From Balneolales bacterium ANBcel1 (GTDB lineage Bacteria; Bacteroidota; Rhodothermia; Balneolales; Natronogracilivirgulaceae): 64,000 nt of DNA. Below, in pieces: positions 1 to 8,285 of this stretch. A model generated the notes under the pieces. That model worked only from the letters and a program-made list of their open reading frames with translations. It was not told the origin of the DNA and did no database searches. Numbering within the stretch: position 1 is the stretch's first letter; each line of letters starts with the position of its first letter. The translations under genes were made by a program, and so were the position numbers. The stretch spans positions 124,001 through 188,000 of the forward strand of contig JARULB010000003.1 in assembly GCA_029688905.1 (NCBI GenBank), written 5' to 3'.

Positions 1-330
1 TGCTGCTGCCAATCCATAAATCAATCCACGCCTTGCCCCCTTATTGCGGTCAATAATTTGGATCTGCGCTACCTCATCAAGGGGTAACTCTTTTGCTTGT
101 TCGGTGTCCATCTCGTTCCAACGAACAGTGTCCTTTCTGATCGATAGATCTGTACCCATGAACAGAGTTCTGTCTGTCTTTCTAATCCGGGCTTCACGGG
201 TTTGTGACAATTCATTGATTTCATCAATAGCGCTTGCCGGTGAGTCTCGGTGCACCGTATTCGTAGTACTGCAACCTGTGATTAACCAAAGGAGAAGGAA
301 AAAAGCTATGCAATTCAAGTTCTTAAACAT
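1..330 (-). CDS. Lipoprotein, C-terminus cut by window edge
   Basis: An open frame of 110 codons runs from an ATG at 330 down to base 1 with no stop, so the gene continues outside the window. Residues 1-20 form a hydrophobic signal peptide ending in a lipobox (LITGC, lipidated Cys at residue 20), so the product should be a lipid-anchored envelope protein. The mature part is charged and Ser/Thr/Asp rich, and its visible end has a small Gly/Ala-rich stretch (GLIYGLAAA) that may begin a hydrophobic or glycine-zipper segment. I do not recognise a family. The start is the only ATG before the signal peptide. Confidence 0.75.
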   Translation of the reverse strand, partial: MFKNLNCIAFFLLLWLITGCSTTNTVHRDSPASAIDEINELSQTREARIRKTDRTLFMGTDLSIRKDTVRWNEMDTEQAKELPLDEVAQIQIIDRNKGARRGLIYGLAAA

Positions 331-932
331 GTTTTTGAGATTTTTTGAATAACAGTTTAGGGCCTTTCCCGGACTTTGTAATACTACTGACTATTATCGC
401 TTTATAAATAACGATCTATGTATTGTTTGCACTAGTCACTAACCAGGTATAACTATGGCTATGATTGACAAAGAATAGTACGTTCGTTCCGAAAATCTAC
501 CAGGAGCAGAGCTCAGCCAAAATTGCTGATAATGAAAGTTTTGAGATTTTCCTTTTTGGTGTTGATGAATCAGAAGAATTAAAGAACCCTTGTAAGTAAG
601 AGATTTTTACTACCGGATTGTTACAGCAGATTTTGAGTTATTAGGCAAACTTTATTATTGTAACGGTATGGTTTGGCTCCCGCCATAACCACGCTATGAC
701 AGGCTATTGGCGCACAATCAGTTCGGTTGATAGTTAACACCCAAAACCCATGATATGTTACCGGGGTTCAGGTCATTTAACAAGAGTCATGGCTCGACTT
801 CCGAAGCCGACCTCTCGGGTAGTAACGCTCGTTGAGTATCACTTACTTACCATCAATACGTTTCACCATTACCAAGGCACTTCCTGTGCGTTTAAGGATT
901 GCGTATGGCCCGACAATGCGACAACAAGTATG
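331..932. other. Gene-poor AT-rich stretch
   Basis: No convincing complete gene lies here. Plus-strand positions 465-599 hold a 44-codon open frame with only a TTG start (ending ...ELKNPCK) that could be the 3' end of a lost gene. The minus strand at about 640-900 has protein-like runs broken by several stops. The promoter of the lipoprotein at 330 must lie in the first part. No terminator, tRNA or clean repeat was seen. Together with the broken genes on its right, this reads as a decaying variable region. Confidence 0.5.
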
Positions 933-1215
933 TTATACTCCGGGAAACGGGTATTCTAGCAAGTTTAAATCAGGAAGAAATTGGTAATGCTTTTGATTCT
1001 TACTGATAAGTTTTGTTTCTAAAGAAAAAGCAGTGGCCGCGATGAGCATATCATTGATTTCCACTCAATGGCTAGATCGGAATTGCTTCATCCACTCAAA
1101 GGCTTTTTGATGAAAAGAATGTCATATCTGGAGAGAAGGTTGTCAACATGCTTTAAATCCTTTTTGCATCGGCAGGTAATTCCTGGAACTGTTTTATGAG
1201 CCCTTTTTCGGACAT
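933..1215 (-). pseudogene. Degenerate vapBC-type toxin-antitoxin remnant (DUF2281-like antitoxin start plus PIN-domain toxin end)
   Basis: On the minus strand, an ATG at 1215 opens a 20-residue peptide beginning MSEKGLIKQFQELPADAKR, which resembles the N-terminus of DUF2281-type antitoxins, and stops at 1153. Right after it, a different frame ending with TAA at 933-935 encodes the C-terminal part of a PIN-domain toxin. It has the typical DMLIAATA segment, including the Asp that lines the PIN active site, followed by a TKLISKNQKHYQFLPDL-like tail. The toxin part has an in-frame TGA near 1067 and a frameshift near the A-run at about 1105. Most of the antitoxin and the toxin N-terminus are deleted. 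No functional product is expected. The PIN identification is firmer than the antitoxin one. Confidence 0.7.
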
Positions 1216-1407
1216 AGAAACAAGTCACTTAATCTGTATCAATTTAAAACGACTTAATAGAAACCGGAGTATTATCATATTCTTGTCCTCAAGTGTTACG
1301 TAAACGTTTTAACGAATAAAGCTTGCCTGTGCCGCACGGGTTTCGCCAAGGCTATCAAGATACATGCCCATTGTTATCGGGTCTTTCCGGGTGTTTCTTG
1401 TAAGGAT
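1216..1407. other. Short gap with an orphan coding fragment
   Basis: The minus-strand frame of the neighbouring ORF continues past its TAG stop for about 32 codons to a TAA at 1309-1311. It encodes a peptide that looks protein-like (containing DPITMGMYLDSLGETRAAQ). I do not recognise it. Either the TAG is a mutation within a longer gene or the fragment belongs to another lost gene. Confidence 0.3.
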
Positions 1408-1839
1408 CTAATTATACCAGTTGAGGTCTGAACCGGGATTGAAGTTACTGTATTCCAAGTTATTGGCTATGACTATGCTGTCAATCACAGCTTTTTCAAG
1501 GTCGATTTCAAACGCAGTCATGACCACATTGATGGGGGTGATTTGTGAATCATTACCGGTTAGGAAAATGGGATGGGCAAACGCGATAAAACTACTGTCG
1601 CTTGACGATTCACGATAGTTCTCTGCTCCCCAATAACTTGTAAAGACTTCATTGATCGCGTATATAGGTATGATATGCGAGCTTCGTTTTCCATGCACTA
1701 TAGAAACATACTGGGTGAGATCCTTACAGAAGGAATTGGTACCATTTTGTACTATCTCACAATAGTCTCCATAAAAGTGATTTTCTGAATAACAGAGGAC
1801 AAATAGTAATAGAAAAACAACCCGATTTTTTTTATCCCA
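1408..1839 (-). pseudogene. Lipoprotein-like gene without a usable start codon
   Basis: The minus-strand frame is open from just after tandem TAA stops at 1840-1845 down to a TAG at 1408-1410. Its first codons encode KKNRVVFLLLFVLC, a typical lipoprotein signal with a lipobox-like end. The signal is preceded by TGG GAT, not ATG, GTG or TTG, and the nearby ATG at 1840 is out of frame and stops after two codons. The first standard start in frame is a GTG at 1698, which would remove the signal peptide. I therefore read it as a gene whose start has been lost, next to an A8 run. The body (about 140 residues) matches no family I recognise. It lies between tRNA-Pro and other broken genes. Confidence 0.4.
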
Positions 1840-1941
1840 TTATTATCCCAATTCCATGTACAACTATACCCAGATATGACTTTTTCACATGCTCTCCATA
1901 AAAAAATAGCCTTCATATTCGTCATATGAAGGCCATTCTCG

Positions 1942-2015
1942 TCGGGGCGACAGGATTTGAACCTGCGACCCCTTGCACCCCATGCAAGTGCGCTACCGGA
2001 CTGCGCCACGCCCCG
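1942..2015 (-). tRNA. tRNA-Pro (anticodon GGG)
   Basis: The 74-nt minus-strand sequence folds as a complete cloverleaf. The acceptor stem CGGGGCG pairs with CGCCCCG and is followed by A73. There is a D-arm around GGCGCAGTCCGGTAGCGC, an anticodon stem CTTGC/GCAAG with loop ATGGGGT giving anticodon GGG, and a T-arm with the GGTTCAAATCC core. CCA is not encoded. The first base C with discriminator A fits tRNA-Pro. The region on its 3' side (below 1942) contains broken genes, as often seen at tRNA integration sites, but I found no duplicated 3' end. Confidence 0.95.
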
Positions 2016-2154
2016 AACATCGGATCACGATGGATCCGATCTTTTTAACCAAAAAGTCCCACCGGTGCGTCAAAGATCAAAACGTAAACCGGCTTCGAGC
2101 ATGCGAATGTTTCGCATCCCCAAATATACGAATTCGCAAACCGGCACACAATTT

Positions 2155-3330
2155 TCAATTCCCGGCCTGTTGCGCCGGATAGCAACCCAGAATTTTGAAA
2201 TGTGCCGCCTTGTCCTCGATTTTTTTGAGGGCTGCGCGCATATTGGACTCCTCCCGATTGCCCTCGAGGTCAACGTAGAACAGATACTGCCAGGGCTTGC
2301 CCAGGCGGGGACGCGACTCGAGCTTGGTCATATTGATTCCGTGCTTCTCGAGCACCTTCAGGCATTTGAGCAGGGCGCCTTTTTCGTGGACGGTTGCCAG
2401 CAGCAATGATGTCTTGGCCGGAATCTGAGGATCACACACGATCGGATCCCGCGATACAATGACAAAACGGGTATAGTTTCCCGGCTGATTGGCCATGTCT
2501 TTGGCAATGATATACAGCTCGTAGAGCTCGGCGGCGTAGGAACTGGCGATCGCTGCCTGGGCGGGATCCGCATCCTCTTTGACCTTTTTTGCGGCCATGG
2601 CGGTATCGGTATAGGGATCGACCCGGCAGTGGGTCAGTTCGGCCAGAAACCGGCTGCATTGGGAGATGGCCTGCGGGTGTGAGATAATGCGTTTAACATC
2701 GGATATCTCCACCGGCCTGGTGGTCATCAGGCAGTGATTTACTTTCAGCACCTCCTCCCCGATGATATGCAGCTCCTTTTCGGCAAGTACATCGTAGGTA
2801 TCGTTGATGGAGCCGGCGGTGGTATTCTCAATCGGCAGTATGGCCACATCCGTTTCGCCCTCTTCCACGGCCGCCGCCGCCTGGTGAAATGTCTTGAACC
2901 CGATGCAGCGGATGTCGTCGTAGCGTTCGGAAAAATGGCGCATGGCGGCCTGATGGCTGTATGCGCCCCGGGTTCCCTGGTAGGAGACCGAGATGGATCT
3001 CACATCCAGTTTGTTGTTCTGATGATCCAGCAGGGAATGGCTCTGAAAGCGGACCGACTGATAGATGATATCACGGAAAAGCTGTTCGGCAAAGTAGGGG
3101 TCCACTCCGGCATTTATGGCCATTTCACGTACTTTCTTCAGCAGGGCTTCCTCACGGTCGGCATCGCGAATCAGTGAACTGTCCGACAGCTTTTTGGAAA
3201 ACACTTCCCTGACTACCTCCTGCCGCTGCGCCAGGGTTCGGATCAGCTGTTGGTCGAGTTGATCGATCTGCTCCCTGAACTTCAGCAGTTGTTCTTTTTT
3301 GACATCTTCCGCCATTTTTTTATCCGCCAT
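2155..3330 (-). CDS. pheA: Bifunctional chorismate mutase / prephenate dehydratase (P-protein)
   Basis: The enzyme converts chorismate to prephenate and then to phenylpyruvate, committing flux to phenylalanine. Residues about 15-100 form the helical AroQ-type mutase domain (FREQIDQLDQQLIRTLAQR). Residues about 112-290 form the dehydratase domain, with the catalytic TRF motif in NYTRFVIVS. Residues about 300-390 form the ACT regulatory domain with the Phe-binding ESRP motif. At 391 residues it has the normal length for a P-protein, and the N-terminal Lys-rich start is the only ATG before the mutase domain. Feedback inhibition by phenylalanine is expected because the ACT motifs are intact. It lies downstream of tamB on the same strand with a 223-base gap, so it probably has its own promoter. 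Confidence 0.96.
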   Translation of the reverse strand: MADKKMAEDVKKEQLLKFREQIDQLDQQLIRTLAQRQEVVREVFSKKLSDSSLIRDADREEALLKKVREMAINAGVDPYFAEQLFRDIIYQSVRFQSHSLLDHQNNKLDVRSISVSYQGTRGAYSHQAAMRHFSERYDDIRCIGFKTFHQAAAAVEEGETDVAILPIENTTAGSINDTYDVLAEKELHIIGEEVLKVNHCLMTTRPVEISDVKRIISHPQAISQCSRFLAELTHCRVDPYTDTAMAAKKVKEDADPAQAAIASSYAAELYELYIIAKDMANQPGNYTRFVIVSRDPIVCDPQIPAKTSLLLATVHEKGALLKCLKVLEKHGINMTKLESRPRLGKPWQYLFYVDLEGNREESNMRAALKKIEDKAAHFKILGCYPAQQAGN

Positions 3331-3553
3331 ACGTTACCCGGCCCGTTTGTTTCCTTTTGGATGCCGCCACTGCCGGTTCCTGCGGCAGCCGGCCTGAATT
3401 TCGAAAAACTCCAGGGTAAAAGATACTGAAAATACGGCCCCTAATCCTATCCCCGCATACAGCCTCACCGGTTGGCGTTCCGGCTCTGGCCGGGTCGACA
3501 CCGGACTCCCTTCGCGTTCGATTTCCCATAGAGCAGCGGTGCATGCCGGGGTT

Positions 3554-6500
3554 TCAGTAATCAAACCGCCACATGAGATCCACGCCACTGCGGAAGTCAT
3601 CACTTGCGGTGAATATGAGCTCGAGGTTACGGGTAATCAGGTACTCCACCAGAACCTGGCGCCCGGCTTCGGTGCCTCCCAGTTCCTGAAGAAACGCAAC
3701 AAACAGCCGGTCGGACACAAACTTGCCCGCCTTGATACTGGTGCCGCTTTCGCCACCTCTTCTGGTATTCTCTATTTCGATCACGTCAATGCCAAGCCGG
3801 TCGGCGGCAAGAGTTTCAATCCGGTCGATCAGAATATCCACAGCGATGTTGGTAGCCATGCTTCCGTCTGACCGGCCCGACACGGTCTGCTCCCACCCGG
3901 CAAGCGCATGAAACGGGCGTCCGAACAGGGTATAGCTGATGATGTCCTGCAGCTCCATTTCCGGTTCACTTTCGTACTCGAACTCGGGGTCGGAGATCGT
4001 ACCGGTAATCAGATAATAGATCCGGATGGTTTCATACTGCTGCCTCGGTTCGTAAAGCGTCCGTATATTCAGGGCGGGGTTCGTCGGGTCCCCGCTGAAG
4101 GTAATATCACCACGTTCCAGGCGAAAACGCTTGTTGAAGGTGGTAACGTGGCCCGATGCGACCCCCATATCGCCGAACACTTCAATCTCTTCGAACGGCT
4201 GTTTCAGCAGATCGAGTTCGCCACGCAGTGCCAGGTTTACTTCCGGATCGCGGCGATTCCTGACAAACGCGTTTCGGTCCACAGAAAACCGGAGTTCCAT
4301 TTCGAGGCGTTCAAAAAAGTCGGGGCCGTCGGGCAGGCCCTCTTCTTCCTCTTCCAGGATCACTTCCTCCACCTCCCTTTCGCCGAAGTCATCAAGAAAA
4401 ATCGCACCGCGTTCCCATTGAACACGGCCGGCCAGTTTCGGCTCATCCAGGGATCCGGTCAGTTGAATATTCAGCCCCGTAAAAATATCCAGGTCACGTG
4501 TGTTAAATGCCCGGAAGTTCGAGGCGCTGAAAGCGAGGTCGAGTTCGTCCGGGGCAAACCGGTTCAGCGCGATGGTTCCCGAGCCTGTCAATGAGCCGCT
4601 GCTCTGCACTCTGAGGCGGCGAATTTCGATGATCCCCGGCTCGAGGTCCACGTCCAGGGCCATTCGCTGCAAAGTGATATTATTGGGCACCAGGCGAACT
4701 TCCCCTCCGGAAAAACGGATGGATCCTTCCATAACGGGATCTTCCAGGCTACCGCTTATCTCCACATCGGCGTCGAGCCTTCCCCGGAGGTTGCGCAGCA
4801 ATTCGGGATCGAGGAAATCATTCAGTGCTGCCAGATCAAACTCTGAAGTGGTAACAGAGACATCCAGCGGATCATCGGGACGGGGACCATCGAAAGTGAA
4901 GTTGGGTATGTCAATATGGAGCGGAACGGTGCCATTAACATCCGCGGCCAGCTGGCCAAGGGAATAGACTCTGGAAAGGAGCTGGATATCATTGCGGGCG
5001 TGGTCATAATCCCAGCTTACAAAAAGTGTGTCCATGGCTACGCCGGAGAGAGAACCGCTTTGCAGACGAAGTTCTCCGATCAGTTCGGGTTCACCCGCCT
5101 CTCCGGACAACTCCGTATGGAATGAAAACAACCCGTCCATACCTTCCAGGCCAAGTTCTGCAAGCATTTCCTCAAACAGGGAAAGATCGATTTCATCGAC
5201 AGTCACATGACCGCTGATCTCTTCCTTAAAAAAGTGTTGAGGCTGATTATCAAATCGATAGGGGTCGAACGGGAGAGAGAACTCCGACCATAGCAGCTCG
5301 TCACCTTCGTGCCAGATACGGGACCTGGTCGCAAGCCTCCGGTCCGCTACCTGGAATCCGAGGTGAATGGAATCCAGGGAGACGGAGTTGTAGACAAGCG
5401 CGTTGAAATCCGCAAATGCATCCACTTCAAGGACATCCTCATCCGCGATAAAATCGATCCTGCCGGTTAATACGGTTTCGAAAAACGGTTCCTCCAGAAA
5501 AACCAGCTGCAATTGTCCCAGGTCGGTATTGCGAATATCCAGAAAACCGGTCCATGGTGTTTCGGGAGTTTTATCCAGGCATAGCGAGACAATGGATTCG
5601 TTATCTGATGTAAGTGTCAACGTATCCACCCGCACGACACCCTCTGCCAGGGTGACATCAAACGGCCTTTTAAGCCGGTATTGGCCGGCGGGGTCGGTGA
5701 GATCGAGTTCTGTGGTGTGGATGCGGATGGTATCCGAAACGGCATAATCTGACCGCATCCGTAACCCGCTCTCGTTTTGGACATTGAGGGAAAAATCGAA
5801 CTGGCCTTCGGGCCCGGTTTCGGTGATGCGCCCCTCGGTCAGCAGGTCGATATCCCTGATGGAATAAGGTCCGGCGGACGGCTCACGGATATCCAGGTCG
5901 GCGTTGTAGGAGATTTCCTCGGTGAGATGGACGGTCATATGCCCTGTCAGTTTCCGGACACGGAGGGTATCGTACCTGACCTGCTCCAGGTCAATGCCCG
6001 AATCAAACACCAGAATGCCGTCGGCATCGGGACGGATGTTGCCGTTGAGCCGGCCCAGGGCCTGAAGTGTATCCACTCCTGCAAGATTGGCGAAGCCTTG
6101 CAAGTCGAGCAGTTCCAGGTCAAAATCCAGCCGATTGTCAGGATCCCGGAAATCAAAAATATTCTGGATGAGGGAGAGGTTTGCTCTGGCCGGTTTTCCT
6201 GCGAGCAGGGCGTCATCCACCCGGAGAGTTCCGTCTGCCAGTGCAAGATCCATTTGCACGGTATCAAACACCTGTCCGTTGATATTCGAGTCATCAAACA
6301 GCAGGGAGGCGTTGAGATGCATGGTTTCGGGATCCAGTCCGGCGCCGTGTACCCTGACGAGGCCGTTGATCTCGGTTTCAACCTGCTCCAGGCCGGGATA
6401 TTCCGCGGCATTAAATGTCGCCAGTCGGATCTCCAGATCATATTCGGGCATTTCCGGGCTCCAGGCGTACTTGCCGGTGGTTTCGAGCCGTGCATCACCC

Positions 6501-8140
6501 GCATTGCCGTCAAACGAAAAGGCGAGGCTGTCGGATGCCACTTCGGCCAGCAGCCTGCCGTTGAAAGCGGGATATCCGGTCAGTTTTACCTGCTGGAAAT
6601 CGATATTCATCAACCAGCGACCGGGGCCGTAGGGGTCCCGGCCTGTGCCGCTTACAGTCCCATCGGATACAAACGCCCCTTCGAGCTGTTCCAGCCCCGA
6701 CCATTTGGCGGGATTGATGCCGTCGGTCCGGTATGACAGCATCCATTCGACATCCTCGGTCCACCATTGCGCGGCTTCCAGGTTCAGGGAGAGGGCCTCC
6801 TCCCCTTTCCTCAGTGTGATATCGGAGCGGGCGTTTCCGTTCTGCGCCTGCAAAGCGACGGCCAGCTCATCGAGCGAATAGGCATCATAGCGAATATTAT
6901 GGAGAGCCAGGGAGCCGTCGATCCTGAGCCGGTCCCACTGCGGCAGGGGGACGGTGCCGTCGATGGCAAGCTGCATGGGCCCGGTCCGGGCGTTGAGGGT
7001 GTCGTTGGCCGTGAGCGCTCCCAGGTCGAGCCGATCGAACGAGGCGGAGAGCGCGGTGATCACCGGTTCCTGGAGAATGCGGGAATGAACATCCAGCTGA
7101 AAGTTTTCCAGGCCCGGAGCCGACATGGAGATTCCGGTGTGAAGGTCCTGACGGGAGCCGCCGACTTGCAGCCTCATGGTGAGGTCCTGCCTCAGCGGGT
7201 ATTCCTCCAGATAGGCGGCCACCTCCTGCCATGCCAGGGGATCCAGCGCAAGGCCGGCATCCGTGGCGGTGGTGACGGTGTCGTAGCTGCCGGAGATATC
7301 CAGCAGGGAAAAGGCACCTGCGATGATGAGCTTGTCGAGGGTGATTCGGCGGCCGTCCCAGGATGCCTGCGATGTCAGCGTAACGGGCGCCTCGAGCCGT
7401 GACTCGTGCAGGGAGAGATCGAGGCGGGAGATATCCGCAAAGAAACCCTTATCGTCGAGGCCGGCGCGGGTATGGAGTTCGAGGTCACGAACGGCCAGCG
7501 GTTCCCCGGGCAGGAGCTCCTGCGCATTGATCACTATTTCGGGAGCGTTCAGCCTGAAATCCTCCACGGTAAAGAGGAAGGGGGAGGAGTCCGGATCGGT
7601 TTCCGGGTCCTCTTCGGGCTCAGCTGCGGTTTTTTTCGCCTCCAGCAGTGTGAGCAGGTTCCATTCGCCTGCAGGATCCTGTTTAAGATCTGCCCGCACT
7701 CCGTCCACATGCACACTATGGATGCTCAGCGGCCGTCGGAACAGCAGGTCAGCCAACGAGTAGGAGACATGGATCGAATCGATGGCTGCGACCGGCTGGC
7801 CGGTTGCGTGGGCCGGCTGGCCGGTTGCGTGGTTTGCCATCTCGGCGGTGCCGGTATCTTCGGCATCGGATTGCCTTTGGTTAGTGTCACTGGGGTGTGG
7901 CTCATAAAGTCGGACATCCATGATATTCAGATGTGACCAGAGGTCGCCTTGCAGCCGGCCGATCTGCAGTTCGCCCTTGAGCTGTTCGTTGGCCCGCGTT
8001 TCCACTTCGGCGCGGATGAGGTCCAGTACCAGGTCGGATCGCATCGCCAGGCGCAGTCCACCCAGTAACATGGCGATCACCAGGAGGGTGATCCATGGCC
8101 ACAGCCTTCGTTTTCGCCCGTTGGATTCCTTCGTGTTCAT
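3554..8140 (-). CDS. tamB: TamB-family inner-membrane/periplasmic bridge protein
   Basis: This 1528-residue protein has one N-terminal membrane helix (about residues 13-32, WPWITLLVIAMLLGGL), a long periplasmic region of repeated beta-strand-rich AsmA/TamB-like segments, and a C-terminal TamB (DUF490) domain with typical signatures (RLERGDITFSGDPTNP; an ISYTLFGRPF segment; a final LMWRFDY). TamB partners TamA across the periplasm; proposed roles are outer-membrane protein assembly and phospholipid transport. Supporting this, the Omp85 gene lies just upstream on the same strand (145-base gap). The length suits the family. An in-frame 21-base tandem duplication encodes HATGQPA twice near residue 110. 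Confidence 0.92.
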   Translation of the reverse strand: MNTKESNGRKRRLWPWITLLVIAMLLGGLRLAMRSDLVLDLIRAEVETRANEQLKGELQIGRLQGDLWSHLNIMDVRLYEPHPSDTNQRQSDAEDTGTAEMANHATGQPAHATGQPVAAIDSIHVSYSLADLLFRRPLSIHSVHVDGVRADLKQDPAGEWNLLTLLEAKKTAAEPEEDPETDPDSSPFLFTVEDFRLNAPEIVINAQELLPGEPLAVRDLELHTRAGLDDKGFFADISRLDLSLHESRLEAPVTLTSQASWDGRRITLDKLIIAGAFSLLDISGSYDTVTTATDAGLALDPLAWQEVAAYLEEYPLRQDLTMRLQVGGSRQDLHTGISMSAPGLENFQLDVHSRILQEPVITALSASFDRLDLGALTANDTLNARTGPMQLAIDGTVPLPQWDRLRIDGSLALHNIRYDAYSLDELAVALQAQNGNARSDITLRKGEEALSLNLEAAQWWTEDVEWMLSYRTDGINPAKWSGLEQLEGAFVSDGTVSGTGRDPYGPGRWLMNIDFQQVKLTGYPAFNGRLLAEVASDSLAFSFDGNAGDARLETTGKYAWSPEMPEYDLEIRLATFNAAEYPGLEQVETEINGLVRVHGAGLDPETMHLNASLLFDDSNINGQVFDTVQMDLALADGTLRVDDALLAGKPARANLSLIQNIFDFRDPDNRLDFDLELLDLQGFANLAGVDTLQALGRLNGNIRPDADGILVFDSGIDLEQVRYDTLRVRKLTGHMTVHLTEEISYNADLDIREPSAGPYSIRDIDLLTEGRITETGPEGQFDFSLNVQNESGLRMRSDYAVSDTIRIHTTELDLTDPAGQYRLKRPFDVTLAEGVVRVDTLTLTSDNESIVSLCLDKTPETPWTGFLDIRNTDLGQLQLVFLEEPFFETVLTGRIDFIADEDVLEVDAFADFNALVYNSVSLDSIHLGFQVADRRLATRSRIWHEGDELLWSEFSLPFDPYRFDNQPQHFFKEEISGHVTVDEIDLSLFEEMLAELGLEGMDGLFSFHTELSGEAGEPELIGELRLQSGSLSGVAMDTLFVSWDYDHARNDIQLLSRVYSLGQLAADVNGTVPLHIDIPNFTFDGPRPDDPLDVSVTTSEFDLAALNDFLDPELLRNLRGRLDADVEISGSLEDPVMEGSIRFSGGEVRLVPNNITLQRMALDVDLEPGIIEIRRLRVQSSGSLTGSGTIALNRFAPDELDLAFSASNFRAFNTRDLDIFTGLNIQLTGSLDEPKLAGRVQWERGAIFLDDFGEREVEEVILEEEEEGLPDGPDFFERLEMELRFSVDRNAFVRNRRDPEVNLALRGELDLLKQPFEEIEVFGDMGVASGHVTTFNKRFRLERGDITFSGDPTNPALNIRTLYEPRQQYETIRIYYLITGTISDPEFEYESEPEMELQDIISYTLFGRPFHALAGWEQTVSGRSDGSMATNIAVDILIDRIETLAADRLGIDVIEIENTRRGGESGTSIKAGKFVSDRLFVAFLQELGGTEAGRQVLVEYLITRNLELIFTASDDFRSGVDLMWRFDY
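7792..7832. repeat. 21-base tandem duplication inside tamB
   Basis: The 20 bases at 7792-7811 recur exactly at 7813-7832 (period 21). The repeat keeps the reading frame and doubles a seven-residue linker (HATGQPA). It sits in a low-complexity periplasmic segment after the membrane anchor, so copy number could vary between strains without breaking the gene. Confidence 0.85.
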
Positions 8141-8285
8141 GGCTGATCTGTTGGGGTGGATTCTGTTTTAATATAAATGATCTTGGCTTGCAGCAGTTCC
8201 TGACAGGTGGATGTATATGAACATGGCGTGGTATCTGGCATCAGCGGTATGAGCGAGACTCCAGTATCGGGTGCGCATTGGCGTT

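Noticed and set aside
465-599. Plus-strand 44-codon ORF with TTG start
   Set aside because: Only a weak start, no ribosome site and no homologous pattern; could be a fragment, so it is mentioned in the gap entry only.
1752-2009. Minus-strand ORF through the tRNA
   Set aside because: It overlaps most of tRNA-Pro and is a translated artefact.
3908-4594. Plus-strand ORF of 228 codons
   Set aside because: It lies entirely antisense to tamB and has no family pattern; the high GC of the sense gene opens the opposite frame.
5777-6736. Plus-strand ORF of 319 codons
   Set aside because: Antisense to tamB; not protein-like in composition, no motif.
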